Below, in pieces: positions 17,422-25,217 of a stretch of DNA of 64,000 nucleotides. The notes beneath the pieces were generated by a model. That model was not told where the DNA came from and did no database searches. It saw only the letters and a program-made list of their open reading frames with translations. Position 1 is the stretch's first letter. The number at the start of each line of letters is the position of its first letter. Position numbers and translations under genes: made by a program. The DNA lies in contig NZ_FOKW01000001.1 in the NCBI RefSeq assembly GCF_900112205.1, forward strand, positions 682,001-746,000. The letters run 5' to 3'. This DNA is from Natronobacterium haloterrestre (lineage in GTDB: Archaea; Halobacteriota; Halobacteria; Halobacteriales; Natrialbaceae).

Positions 17422-17445
17422 CGGTTCGACGGCGCGTTCGGCACC

Positions 17446-18024
17446 CTACGACTCCGTTCGATCAGCTTCCGGCGGCTCGCCGTCTACTCGATCCGCGAGG
17501 AACCCCTCCTCCTCGACCGAGAGGTCGCGGTCGCGAAACTCCTCGAGTCCCGCCCGATAGCGTTCGACGGGGTCCGCCCCACCGTCGCCCGTCGGCCGCG
17601 GATACTCGAGCACCAGTTCGGCGATCCCGGTCGTCTCCCCGGTGTAGCCGAACCCGGCGCGGTACAGCGCCTCGTAGGCGAAGGGGTTGTTGACCGCGAT
17701 CCGGAGCCGCTCGTAGCCGCGCTCGAGGGCGCGATCCCGGACGAGCCGACAGAGCCGCGGTCCGATCCCCTCCCCGCGGCGGTCGAGCGCGACCGTGACG
17801 TAGCGCAGCCACAGCGTGTCCTCGTCGGTTCGATCCTCGTTGAACGCGACGGCGGCGACGATGTCCGCTGGTTCAGTTCCCCGGTCGGCCCCGTCGGTCT
17901 CGCGGGCGATTGCCTTCCCCGTGTTCGACATGACGAACTTGCCGGCGTAGCTGAACCGCTCGTGATCGAGTCGGAGCGTGGGTCCGTCCGGCGGCCAGCC
18001 GAGTATCTCGTACTCCAGGTCCAC
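17446..18024 (-). CDS. GNAT family N-acetyltransferase
   Basis: A 192-residue protein with the acetyl-CoA-binding signature around WLRYVTVALDRRGEGIGPRL followed by ALERGYERLRIAVNNPFAYEALYRAGFGY, the usual motif A/B region of GNAT enzymes. The substrate is unknown. The frame remains open far upstream, but that extension is a serine-rich shadow of the acidic gene on the other strand; GTG 18024 (VDLEYEILGW) is the plausible start and lies just after a 157-base divergent promoter region. Confidence 0.82.
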   Translation of the reverse strand: MDLEYEILGWPPDGPTLRLDHERFSYAGKFVMSNTGKAIARETDGADRGTEPADIVAAVAFNEDRTDEDTLWLRYVTVALDRRGEGIGPRLCRLVRDRALERGYERLRIAVNNPFAYEALYRAGFGYTGETTGIAELVLEYPRPTGDGGADPVERYRAGLEEFRDRDLSVEEEGFLADRVDGEPPEADRTES

Positions 18025-18181
18025 GGCGGGCGTACGACCGCCGGCAACTAAGTCCCTCGTTCCCGTCTCCCGTTCCCGTCTCTCGGCCCCCATTCCCCGT
18101 CCCCGCTCATCGCAGAGACTCCACTCACGGCTCGAGAGCAGCCGAGCGGATTTTTGTCGGTCGGCGTGGAACCCTCGAGCG

Positions 18182-18679
18182 ATGTCCGACGACGAACACG
18201 ATCCCCAGAACGAGACGGAGATCGAAGACGACGAGGAGAGCGAATCGGAAGAGGAAGTAGAGGAAGAGGCCGAGAAAGAGGAAGAACTCGAGGAGGAGGA
18301 AGCCGAAGAAGAACTCGAGGAAGAGGAAGCCGAGGAAGAGGAAGACGAAGACGACCTCCTCGAGACGGAACTCGAGGTCCCGCTCCGGGAAGTACCGGAT
18401 AGCCTCCGCGAACTCGCGGACGCCCTCGAGGAGGCCGCCGAAGGCGGCGACGGTGACGACCGAGAGGGAGGCGAACTGACGCTCGAGGCCGAAGGCGCCT
18501 CCGTGACGGTTCCGACGCCGGCGGGCGACGAAATCGTAGAGTACGAGATCGAACTCGAGCGCGAACGCGAAGACGAGGGCGACGAGTTCGAACTCGAGGT
18601 CGAACTCGAGTGGACGGTTCCCGGCGAGGAGTCGTCTGTCGATATGGAGGAGGACGCCGAAGACGACGAGGATTCCTGA
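18182..18679 (+). CDS. Amphi-Trp domain protein with poly-Glu N terminus
   Basis: A 165-residue protein. The first ~60 residues are almost entirely glutamate and aspartate. The rest resembles the haloarchaeal amphi-Trp domain: an amphipathic helix (EVPDSLRELADALEEAAEG), then LTLEAEGASVTVPTPA, and alternating acidic strands ending in VELEWTVPG with the conserved Trp. The function of this family is not known to me. The acidic N-terminal extension is unusually long and repetitive (GAGGAAGAG-type codons), suggesting expansion by slippage. Confidence 0.75.
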   Translation: MSDDEHDPQNETEIEDDEESESEEEVEEEAEKEEELEEEEAEEELEEEEAEEEEDEDDLLETELEVPLREVPDSLRELADALEEAAEGGDGDDREGGELTLEAEGASVTVPTPAGDEIVEYEIELEREREDEGDEFELEVELEWTVPGEESSVDMEEDAEDDEDS

Positions 18680-18689
18680 GGACCCGCGA

Positions 18690-19187
18690 TCAGAACCGGT
18701 TGCGCCACCGCGTCGTCCGCAACACTTCGTCTTTCATCGCCGAGCAGTGTTCCTTCGCTCGTTCCTCCTCGAACTCGTCGGTCATATCGTCGACACAGGA
18801 CTCCCAGGAGCCGCCGATCGACGACCAGTACTCGAGGACGCTGTCGCGGTCCCACCCCTCCGGTAGCCCGTCCAGTGCGTCGACGTCCTCGTCGACGACG
18901 TCAGTCAGCGCCTCGCCGTCCGTCGCGTCGGTCGCCTCCTCATCCTCGAGATCGGTCTTCTCGAGCGCCGATGCCCGGTAGACCGCGGAGCCGACGGTCT
19001 CGAGGCCGACGACGTAGGCCGGCCGGTCGTCGCTGGCGTCGACTGCGGTGTACTCGTCATCCCCACCCTCGTCCCCGTCGCTCCCACCCTGTGGAAACTC
19101 GAAGTCGTCGGTCAGGACGGCAGCCACGACGCCACTCCCGTCGGGCGTGGCCACCTGGTCGCCTTCCTCGTACCGGGTATCGCTCAT
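18690..19187 (-). CDS. Conserved haloarchaeal hypothetical protein
   Basis: A 165-residue protein starting at ATG 19187 (MSDTRYEEGDQVATPDGSG). The N-terminal ~60 residues look like a small SH3-like beta barrel (GDQVATPDGSGVVAAVL, later YVVGLETVGSAVYRASALE). The C-terminal half is helical with two cysteines (SWESCVDDMTDEF, AKEHCSAMKDEV). I do not recognise a named function. It is convergent with the amphi-Trp gene (10-base gap) and divergent from the MscS gene. Confidence 0.65.
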   Translation of the reverse strand: MSDTRYEEGDQVATPDGSGVVAAVLTDDFEFPQGGSDGDEGGDDEYTAVDASDDRPAYVVGLETVGSAVYRASALEKTDLEDEEATDATDGEALTDVVDEDVDALDGLPEGWDRDSVLEYWSSIGGSWESCVDDMTDEFEEERAKEHCSAMKDEVLRTTRWRNRF

Positions 19188-19305
19188 AGGGGGACGTTCG
19201 GCCGGAACCGGCGTAGGGACAGTGCACGGATTCGCAAGGGATCGGCAATCAGCGTTAACTGGATACGGTCGCGAGTGGGGAACGGTGCTCGGAAGCGTCG
19301 ATACG

Positions 19306-20523
19306 ATGCGGACCGCCCTCGAGGCGGTCACATCGACGGAAGGTCGGATGGCAGTCAGCGTGGGCATGGTTCTGGTCGCGGCACTCGTGGGCTTCGTCCT
19401 CGCGCCGATCGCCGTCCGACGAGCCGTGGCGCTCGTCGGCCGTACCCTCCGGGAGAGCGAGGCCGGAACCCTGCTCGAGACCGTCGACGACCTGCTCGAG
19501 GTGCCGTTCCCGATGCGGGCGGTGGTCCGGACCCTGCAGGCGGCGGTGCTCGCCGCAACCGGCCTCGGGTTGCTCGTCGTCTGGGGATACGCCTCGCTGG
19601 CGGCGCTTGCCGTCTCCGGGTTCGCCGAAGTGCTCCCGTACTTCCTCAAAGTGCTTCTGACGGTCGGGCTCTTGACCGGCGCCGTCGTCGGGACGCGATA
19701 CCTCGAGCAGCGCCTCGAGGACTGGCTCGCGGACGCGAACTACGTGACGGCCCACCAGGAGGGCGTCGTCTTCCGGGTGTTGCAGGTGACGATCTTCATC
19801 GCGGTCGGCCTCGCGACGCTCTCGCTGTGGCGGGTCGATCTCGGCGGCCTGCTCGTCGGGGCCGGGTTCCTCGGGATCGTACTCGGCATGGCCGCCAGGC
19901 AGACGCTCGGCTCGCTGATCGCCGGCTTCGTACTGATGTTCTCCCGGCCGTTCGAGATCGGCGACTGGGTCCGGGTCGACGACCACGAGGGGATGGTGAT
20001 CGACATCACGATCATCAACACGCGACTGCGGAGTTTCGACGGCGAGATCGTCGTCCTGCCGAACGATCGCGTCTCCTCGAGCACGGTCATCAACCGGAGC
20101 AAACGCAACCGCCTGCGACTGCGCCTCGAGGTCGGCGTCGACTACGAGACCGATCTGGAGCGCGCCGAGGACGTCGCGATCGAGGCGATGGACGCGGTCG
20201 ACGACGTCGCCCCGGCCCCGAAGCCGCAGGTGATCCCGACCGAGTTCGGCGACTCGGCGATCACCCTCGAGTGTCGGTTCTGGATCGACCAGCCCAACGC
20301 CCACAAGAAGTGGACGACGATCCGGTCGGTCGTCCACGAACTCAAGTCGGCCTACGACCGCGAGGGGATCGGGATTCCCTACCCCCAGCGGCAACTCAGC
20401 GCCCGCGGGGACGGGGTTCGCGTCCTCGAGGATCTCGAGGATGGGACTTCCGGGGGAGCAGGCCGTGCGGACGCCGAGAACGGCGGGAACGGCGACGAGT
20501 TCGCGTACTCCGAACCGGAGTGA
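19306..20523 (+). CDS. MscS-family mechanosensitive channel
   Basis: A 405-residue channel that would release solutes on osmotic downshock. Four hydrophobic segments precede the pore helix and MscS core (LLVGAGFLGIVLGMAARQTL, then AGFVLMFSRPFEIGDWVRV), and the cytosolic beta and alpha-beta domain follows (VIDITIINTRLRSFDGEIVV, VLPNDRV, NRSKRNRLRL). A polar, Gly/Asn/Asp-rich tail closes the protein. ATG 19306 is chosen; a GTG 21 bases upstream is an alternative. Regulation is not evident. Confidence 0.9.
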   Translation: MRTALEAVTSTEGRMAVSVGMVLVAALVGFVLAPIAVRRAVALVGRTLRESEAGTLLETVDDLLEVPFPMRAVVRTLQAAVLAATGLGLLVVWGYASLAALAVSGFAEVLPYFLKVLLTVGLLTGAVVGTRYLEQRLEDWLADANYVTAHQEGVVFRVLQVTIFIAVGLATLSLWRVDLGGLLVGAGFLGIVLGMAARQTLGSLIAGFVLMFSRPFEIGDWVRVDDHEGMVIDITIINTRLRSFDGEIVVLPNDRVSSSTVINRSKRNRLRLRLEVGVDYETDLERAEDVAIEAMDAVDDVAPAPKPQVIPTEFGDSAITLECRFWIDQPNAHKKWTTIRSVVHELKSAYDREGIGIPYPQRQLSARGDGVRVLEDLEDGTSGGAGRADAENGGNGDEFAYSEPE

Positions 20524-20574
20524 TAGGGTTGGATGATCCCGACGTCGTCGCTGTTCGGTCGAGTACGGGAGACG

Positions 20575-20596
20575 TGCGCGGACCGGGATTTGAACC
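20575..20596 (-). repeat. Partial duplicate of tRNA-Gly 3' end (att-like)
   Basis: The 22 bases TGCGCGGACCGGGATTTGAA plus CC are identical to positions 20693-20714, the 3' end of the tRNA-Gly gene (T-arm 3' half, acceptor strand and discriminator). The rest of the tRNA is absent here. A truncated 3' copy of a tRNA next to the intact gene is the usual footprint of tyrosine-integrase insertion, so this is probably an attachment-site relic. The 96 bases between copies contain no gene. Confidence 0.65.
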
Positions 20597-20692
20597 ACGC
20601 CCGAGAACCCGCTCACTTCGTTCGCAGAACCTCGGTCTGATTCGAATCCCTCGTACGATCGCTGTCGCTCACGAGTTTGTTCGCGACAGCAA

Positions 20693-20763
20693 TGCGCGGA
20701 CCGGGATTTGAACCCGGGCCATGAGCTTGGAAGGCTCAGGTCCTACCACTAGACCATCCGCGC
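20693..20763 (-). tRNA. tRNA-Gly (anticodon UCC)
   Basis: The minus strand folds as a 71-base tRNA: acceptor GCGCGGA/TCCGCGC, discriminator A, D-arm with TGGTCTAGTGGTAGGA, anticodon stem TGAGC/GCTCA with loop CTTCCAA (anticodon TCC, glycine), and T-arm with GGTTCAAATCC. No CCA is encoded and no intron is seen. A TATA-like TTTAAG on the opposite strand at 20788-20793 lies about 28 bases upstream of the 5' end. Confidence 0.95.
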
Positions 20764-21122
20764 GCACCCTCTCGTTTTCGCTCCGTGTTTAAGGGTCTTC
20801 CTTTTTCGTCCGGCCGTCCTCTATCGATCTCGAGTCGAGAATCGGCCGGAAACCGCCGTCGTCTCGGTTCCGGAACCGGGTGGATCGGTGCGTGGGCCGT
20901 CGAAGCGGCCTCGGTGGTGGGGAATGTGGGGATGTCGGCTGTGGTGGTCGTGAGGGGGACGTCGGTGGTGGCTCGGTGATCGGGAAGCACACCCGGTCGG
21001 GAACCGACACGCGGCGGGAAACGGACTCCGGGGAATCGGCAACGGAGTCCACCCGTAGGCGGGAGTGTGGGGGAGCGAACGGGTGGATCGAGGATCGATC
21101 ATCGACCCGCCGCTCGAGCGCG
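20764..21122. other. Intergenic region between tRNA-Gly and the propeller gene
   Basis: About 360 bases. The first ~30 bases hold the tRNA promoter (TTTAAG at 20788). The remainder is GC-rich and repetitive in GGT/GGG-type triplets, with short open frames of non-biological composition. I see no RNA gene, repeat or convincing coding region. Given the tRNA 3' duplication nearby it may include remnant flank of an excised element, but nothing shows this directly. Confidence 0.4.
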
Positions 21123-22079
21123 TTACCGCTCGAGGACGACGCCGCCGCTGCCGACCGCGAGGTCGACGCTGCCGCGGTCGACGGCCTGCAGGTTCTCGCC
21201 GACCGGGGTCGCGTTCTGGGTCCACTCGCCGTCCTGCTGCTCGAAGATCACGCCGCCGCCGCCGACGGCGTAGCCGTCGCGGCCCTCGGTCTCGACGTCG
21301 AAGAGGTCGGCGTCCCCGAGGCTCTCGGGGACCCACTGGCTCCCGTCGTACTCGAAGATCGAGGCGTTACCGCCGCTGACGGTGACGTCGTCCGAAGCAT
21401 CGCTGTCGAGGCCGTAGAACGTCACGTCGGCGTCCTCGATGCCGATCGGGTTCCAGGTGACGCCGTCGTCGGTGGCGAAGACCTTGCCGTTCGTGTCGAT
21501 GGCGTGGCCCGCACGGTCGTCGTGGAACTCGATGGCGGGAAGGCCGGAGCCGCTGCCGGGGACCTCGTACTCCCAGGTCCCTTCCTCGCCGTTCTCGAAG
21601 CTGTAGTGGATCGACCCGGAGTCGTCGGCGACGTAGACGTCCGCGTCGCCGGCGGGACCGGTGACCGCGACGTCGTTGAAGTTCGCGGTGAAGTCGTTGG
21701 GCGCGGAGCGGTCGACGAGGTTGCCGGTGATCACGTCGTACTCGCCGATCGCGCCGCTCGCGCCGACGATCCAGAGCCGCTCGCCGTCGTCGGTGACGTC
21801 CGCGCCGAAGAGGTCGTTGCCGTTGCCGGTGGGGCCGCCCTGGAGGACGACTTCCCAGCCCGCGTCGGTGCGCTCGATCACGAGGCCGCCGTCCGCGACC
21901 GCATGTGCGTTCGTCGCCGTGTGAGTGACGTCGTGGAGGGTACTGTCGATGGGGGTCTCGGCGACGGTCCAGAGCGTCTCCTCGTCCTCGGCGTCGGCGG
22001 AAACCGTCGCGGGGACGGTAACTGCGGCAAGCGATGCGCCTGCGAGCTTCATCATCGAACGTCGGGTGGTACGCGTCAT
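21123..22079 (-). CDS. Tat-exported beta-propeller protein (YCF48-like)
   Basis: A 318-residue protein with a twin-arginine signal (TRTTRRSMMKLAGASLAAVT, cleaved near the SADAEDEE junction). The mature part contains repeated blades ending in AIDTNGKVFATDDGVTWNPI-like segments (VGASGAIGEYD, VADDSGSIHYSF, VSGGNASIFEYDGSQW, VGGGGVIFEQQDGEW, VGSGGVVLER), the pattern of YCF48/BNR-type propellers. It is likely a secreted or surface scaffold; no catalytic residues are seen. A CTTTTATGA box on the coding strand about 30 bases upstream indicates a leaderless start. Confidence 0.8.
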   Translation of the reverse strand: MTRTTRRSMMKLAGASLAAVTVPATVSADAEDEETLWTVAETPIDSTLHDVTHTATNAHAVADGGLVIERTDAGWEVVLQGGPTGNGNDLFGADVTDDGERLWIVGASGAIGEYDVITGNLVDRSAPNDFTANFNDVAVTGPAGDADVYVADDSGSIHYSFENGEEGTWEYEVPGSGSGLPAIEFHDDRAGHAIDTNGKVFATDDGVTWNPIGIEDADVTFYGLDSDASDDVTVSGGNASIFEYDGSQWVPESLGDADLFDVETEGRDGYAVGGGGVIFEQQDGEWTQNATPVGENLQAVDRGSVDLAVGSGGVVLER

Positions 22080-22270
22080 GGCGCATTCGGGCCTGGGGGT
22101 GTGGAGATCATAAAAGCCGGAAGCGGTTAACGAGGATTCCGGACCCTTGCAGACGTTTTACTTCATTTAATTCCGTTATCCAAAGAACAATATTTTATCG
22201 TTCGGCCCTGACTGACGGAAAATCACTGAATATGCTCGCGGCTGATAATTCCGCTACGCGTGAGATTACA

Positions 22271-23023
22271 TTACCGGTCTCGTCGTGCAGAACCGTCGGC
22301 CCCGGCGACCGTCGCGTAACAGTTGCCGCTCGAGAGTTCCCAGTCGACGACCTCGAGGTCGCTGCGCTCGAGTTGCCGTTCGAACTCCTCGGGGGCGTAG
22401 ATGTGGTAGAACCGGTCGACCGTCTCGCCGCCGGGCAGGGTCCACTCGACGGTCGTGTCGAACCCCTCGCCGGTCCCGTCGGCATCGAACCGGTCGTGGG
22501 CCGTCGACCACGCGCTGACGAGCGCACGCCCGTTCGGCGAGAGGACGCGCGCGAGTTCGTCGAGGCTCTCGCGGCGCACGGACGCGGTCGGGAGGTGGTG
22601 CAGCGTCGCGACGTAGACAGCGAGTTCGACGGCGTCGGCAGCAAGCGGGAGCGTGGACGCGTCCCCCTGGCAGAGTTCGACGTCGAACCCTCGCTCGCCC
22701 GCTCGCTCACGGCCGGTCTCGAGCAGGCAGCGACTGGCGTCGACGCCGACGACGGTCTCGAGGTCCGGAACGCCGGCCAGCAGTTCGGCGTGACGGCAGT
22801 TGCCACAGCCGAGGTCGAGGCCGACTCCAGGGGCCTCGAGACCCCCGTGGTCGTCGACGAACGCCTCGACTTCGGGCCAGGGGTACTCCCGGGTGGAGGC
22901 AAAATGCGAGGCGATCCGGTCGTAGGTGTCACGGACCGCGGCCCGATCCTGCTCCCCCGGTTCCGTCGATTTCGACCCGGCTTCCGGTTCGGCACCCGTT
23001 CCGTCCGGCTGATCGTCGGCCAT
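22271..23023 (-). CDS. Trm9-like class I SAM methyltransferase
   Basis: A 250-residue enzyme with motif I LDLGCGNCRHAELL, motif II VVGVDASRCLLETG and motif post-I/IV region ELCQGDASTLPLAADAVELAV. The opening YDRIASHFASTREYPWPEV and the later YHIYAPEEFERQLE match the Trm9/ALKBH8 methyltransferase family, which methylates the wobble-uridine side chain of tRNA together with Trm112. A Trm112 homologue is present in this window (34789). Its tRNA role here is inference from family membership. The first 25 residues are acidic and poorly conserved. Confidence 0.78.
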   Translation of the reverse strand: MADDQPDGTGAEPEAGSKSTEPGEQDRAAVRDTYDRIASHFASTREYPWPEVEAFVDDHGGLEAPGVGLDLGCGNCRHAELLAGVPDLETVVGVDASRCLLETGRERAGERGFDVELCQGDASTLPLAADAVELAVYVATLHHLPTASVRRESLDELARVLSPNGRALVSAWSTAHDRFDADGTGEGFDTTVEWTLPGGETVDRFYHIYAPEEFERQLERSDLEVVDWELSSGNCYATVAGADGSARRDR

Positions 23024-23078
23024 CGTCGGCCGTTCGTCGTGCGCGTAAAAAGGGTTCGCGGTACGGCGACGACGGGAC

Positions 23079-25217
23079 CTATCCGAGGAACGTAAACAGC
23101 ACGACCGTCAGCGCGATCATGACCGCAGCGTGTTTCGCGCCGGCCCGGACGTCGCCGGTGCTCAGTTGGCCGGCGATCAACCCGGACAGCAGCCCTTGGA
23201 CGAGGGTCGCGTGGTAGAAGAGGGTGCTGTAGGTCGTCGCTGCGTCATCGGAGAGGCCGCCGAGGCCGTCGACCTCCGGGCCGCCGCTCGCCGCATCGAC
23301 GCCCTCGGTCGGCAGGTTCGGCAGCAGGTAACCCGCGAGCACGGCGATGATAAAGAGGAAGACGAAAAACGAGACGTAGACGACGATCGTGTACTCCATC
23401 ATCGCCTGCTTTCGCTCCCGCTTGAGCCGACGGTCGGCCGCGGCCTGGCGAGCGGCGATCCGAAGCACCGTCGAGAGGTTGCCGCTCGCGTTCATCGCCT
23501 CCGTCAGCAGCGTTACGACCCGCGAGGTTGCCCGGGTTCGAACGCGGGTCTCGAACCGCCGGAGAGCGGTCTGGAGATCCGACCCCCACTGGACGTCGGC
23601 CCAGACGCGATCCAGTTCGGTCCCCAGCGGCCCGAGATCGGACTCTCGGACCTTGTCGAACGCGGAGACGACGGACATCCCTGCCTCGTTGACGCTCGCG
23701 AGTCGATCGAGCAGGTCCGGGACGGCGGCCTCGATCGCGTTGATCCGCCGGCGGTGGAGTTCGTAACAGATCGCGAAGACTGTCAATACTCCGAACGCAC
23801 CGACCGCGATCGTGTCGTCGACGACCGTCGGATCGAAGCCGGCCCCGGTAAACGCCGCGGGAAGTTTCCGGAGCACCGCGGCGAGTGCAACCGGTGCGGA
23901 CACCGCAACCGCCAGGTTCGGTCGCTCGAGCAGGGTTTCGACCGGCCGTCCGAGTTGCTGCCGGACTCGGTCTACATGGCGGTAGTAGCGGACGCGCTCG
24001 ACGTTCGCGGAGACGGTGTCCGTCTTCCCATCGACGTCCCCGACCGTCGAACCGCCGTCGGTCCGTCCACCTGTGGGCCGTCTCGAGTCCGTGCCGGCGG
24101 CCGGGCGGGAAGCGACGTCGTGATCGTCCGCATTCGATCCCGAACCCGAACTCGAACCCGAACCCGGCACCACCGACTCGGTCACCATGCTCAGGTAGAC
24201 GATGAACCCGAAGTTAGCGAACGGCAGGATCAGGTAGATCAGCGCCCGGAGCGGGGTGATCGTGTTGCCGACGGCGATTCCGATGACGACGAGGATCGTA
24301 ATGAGAAAGAGCGGACCGGCGACGAGAACCGTCACGTAGGCCTCGGCGAGCGTCCCGAGCAGTTCGATGGTCGACTCCTGCTGTGACTCGGACTCCTCCT
24401 GGTAGTCGTGGTACTGGCGCTCGAGGAACGACGAGAGGCTGTGTCCGCTCTGGAGGACGCTGACGAGGTTCTCGGTGAACTCCTGAAACTGTGGGCTGGG
24501 GGTGCGCCGCCCCATCTCCTGGAGGGCACTGACGAGGTCCATCCCGAAGGTGTCCATGTTCCGGACCGCGACTTCGAACTCGGCGGCGGCCTCACCGTAC
24601 GTGTCCTCCTGGGCGGCGACGATCCGGACCACCTTCGGGAACTCCATGCCGCTCTTCGAGAGGGCGTAGACGAACGCGACCGTCGAGGGCAACGCGGTCT
24701 CGATCCGCCTGGCCCGTTCGTCGGCGACGTACCCGGGATACCACCAGCGCAGCCAGTAGGTCGCGGTACCCGAAAGCGTCCCGACCGTCAGCGAGGAGAC
24801 GAGCACGAGGACGAACAGTTCGCCCGCCGATAGCGTCGGGACACCCCCCAGATTCGCCAGGAACTCGAGGGCGCCCGGCAGCGCCTCGCGCATCATTTCG
24901 GGGTCGATCGCGAGCAGTCGAAGCAGTCCCCAGATGGCGTAGATACCGAAGATCGCCCCGACGAGCGCGAGGGTCGCCGCGTACAGCACCGTCTTCGAGC
25001 CGTACTCCCGGTAGGTGACCGGGAACTGCGCGGCCCGCAGCGCCGACTGTCTGTCTGGGTGTTCGCTGCGGAACTCGTCGACGTAGTCCCCGAACAGCCG
25101 GATCGAGGTCCGGGTAACGAGACGATCGAATCCGCTGTGGACCGTCCCGACGGCGAGGACTGCACACAGGAGCAAGGCGAAAGCCAGCGGAACGGCGTTC
25201 GCAAGCGCGGGGCTCAT
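23079..25217 (-). CDS. pilC: Type IV pilus assembly membrane protein (PilC/TadC family)
   Basis: A 712-residue archaeal type II secretion F-domain protein, the membrane platform of the type IV pilus. Two GspF-like domains are seen: the first around GMEFPKVVRIVAAQEDTYGE and LVSVLQSGHSLSSFLERQ, the second around LASVNEAGMSVVSAFDKV and ALRRFETRVRTRATSRV. Hydrophobic segments flank each domain. A low-complexity linker (SGSGSSSGSGSNADD, from a CGAACC-type hexamer repeat) lies between them. The start overlaps the stop of the ATPase gene by 4 bases (ATGA). The pair resembles the PilB3-PilC3 arrangement of Haloferax. Confidence 0.9.
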   Translation of the reverse strand: MSPALANAVPLAFALLLCAVLAVGTVHSGFDRLVTRTSIRLFGDYVDEFRSEHPDRQSALRAAQFPVTYREYGSKTVLYAATLALVGAIFGIYAIWGLLRLLAIDPEMMREALPGALEFLANLGGVPTLSAGELFVLVLVSSLTVGTLSGTATYWLRWWYPGYVADERARRIETALPSTVAFVYALSKSGMEFPKVVRIVAAQEDTYGEAAAEFEVAVRNMDTFGMDLVSALQEMGRRTPSPQFQEFTENLVSVLQSGHSLSSFLERQYHDYQEESESQQESTIELLGTLAEAYVTVLVAGPLFLITILVVIGIAVGNTITPLRALIYLILPFANFGFIVYLSMVTESVVPGSGSSSGSGSNADDHDVASRPAAGTDSRRPTGGRTDGGSTVGDVDGKTDTVSANVERVRYYRHVDRVRQQLGRPVETLLERPNLAVAVSAPVALAAVLRKLPAAFTGAGFDPTVVDDTIAVGAFGVLTVFAICYELHRRRINAIEAAVPDLLDRLASVNEAGMSVVSAFDKVRESDLGPLGTELDRVWADVQWGSDLQTALRRFETRVRTRATSRVVTLLTEAMNASGNLSTVLRIAARQAAADRRLKRERKQAMMEYTIVVYVSFFVFLFIIAVLAGYLLPNLPTEGVDAASGGPEVDGLGGLSDDAATTYSTLFYHATLVQGLLSGLIAGQLSTGDVRAGAKHAAVMIALTVVLFTFLG

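Noticed and set aside
18025-18855. N-terminal extension of the GNAT gene with poly-serine
   Set aside because: The serine run is the shadow of the poly-Glu region of the amphi-Trp gene on the plus strand; the GNAT homology starts at 18024.
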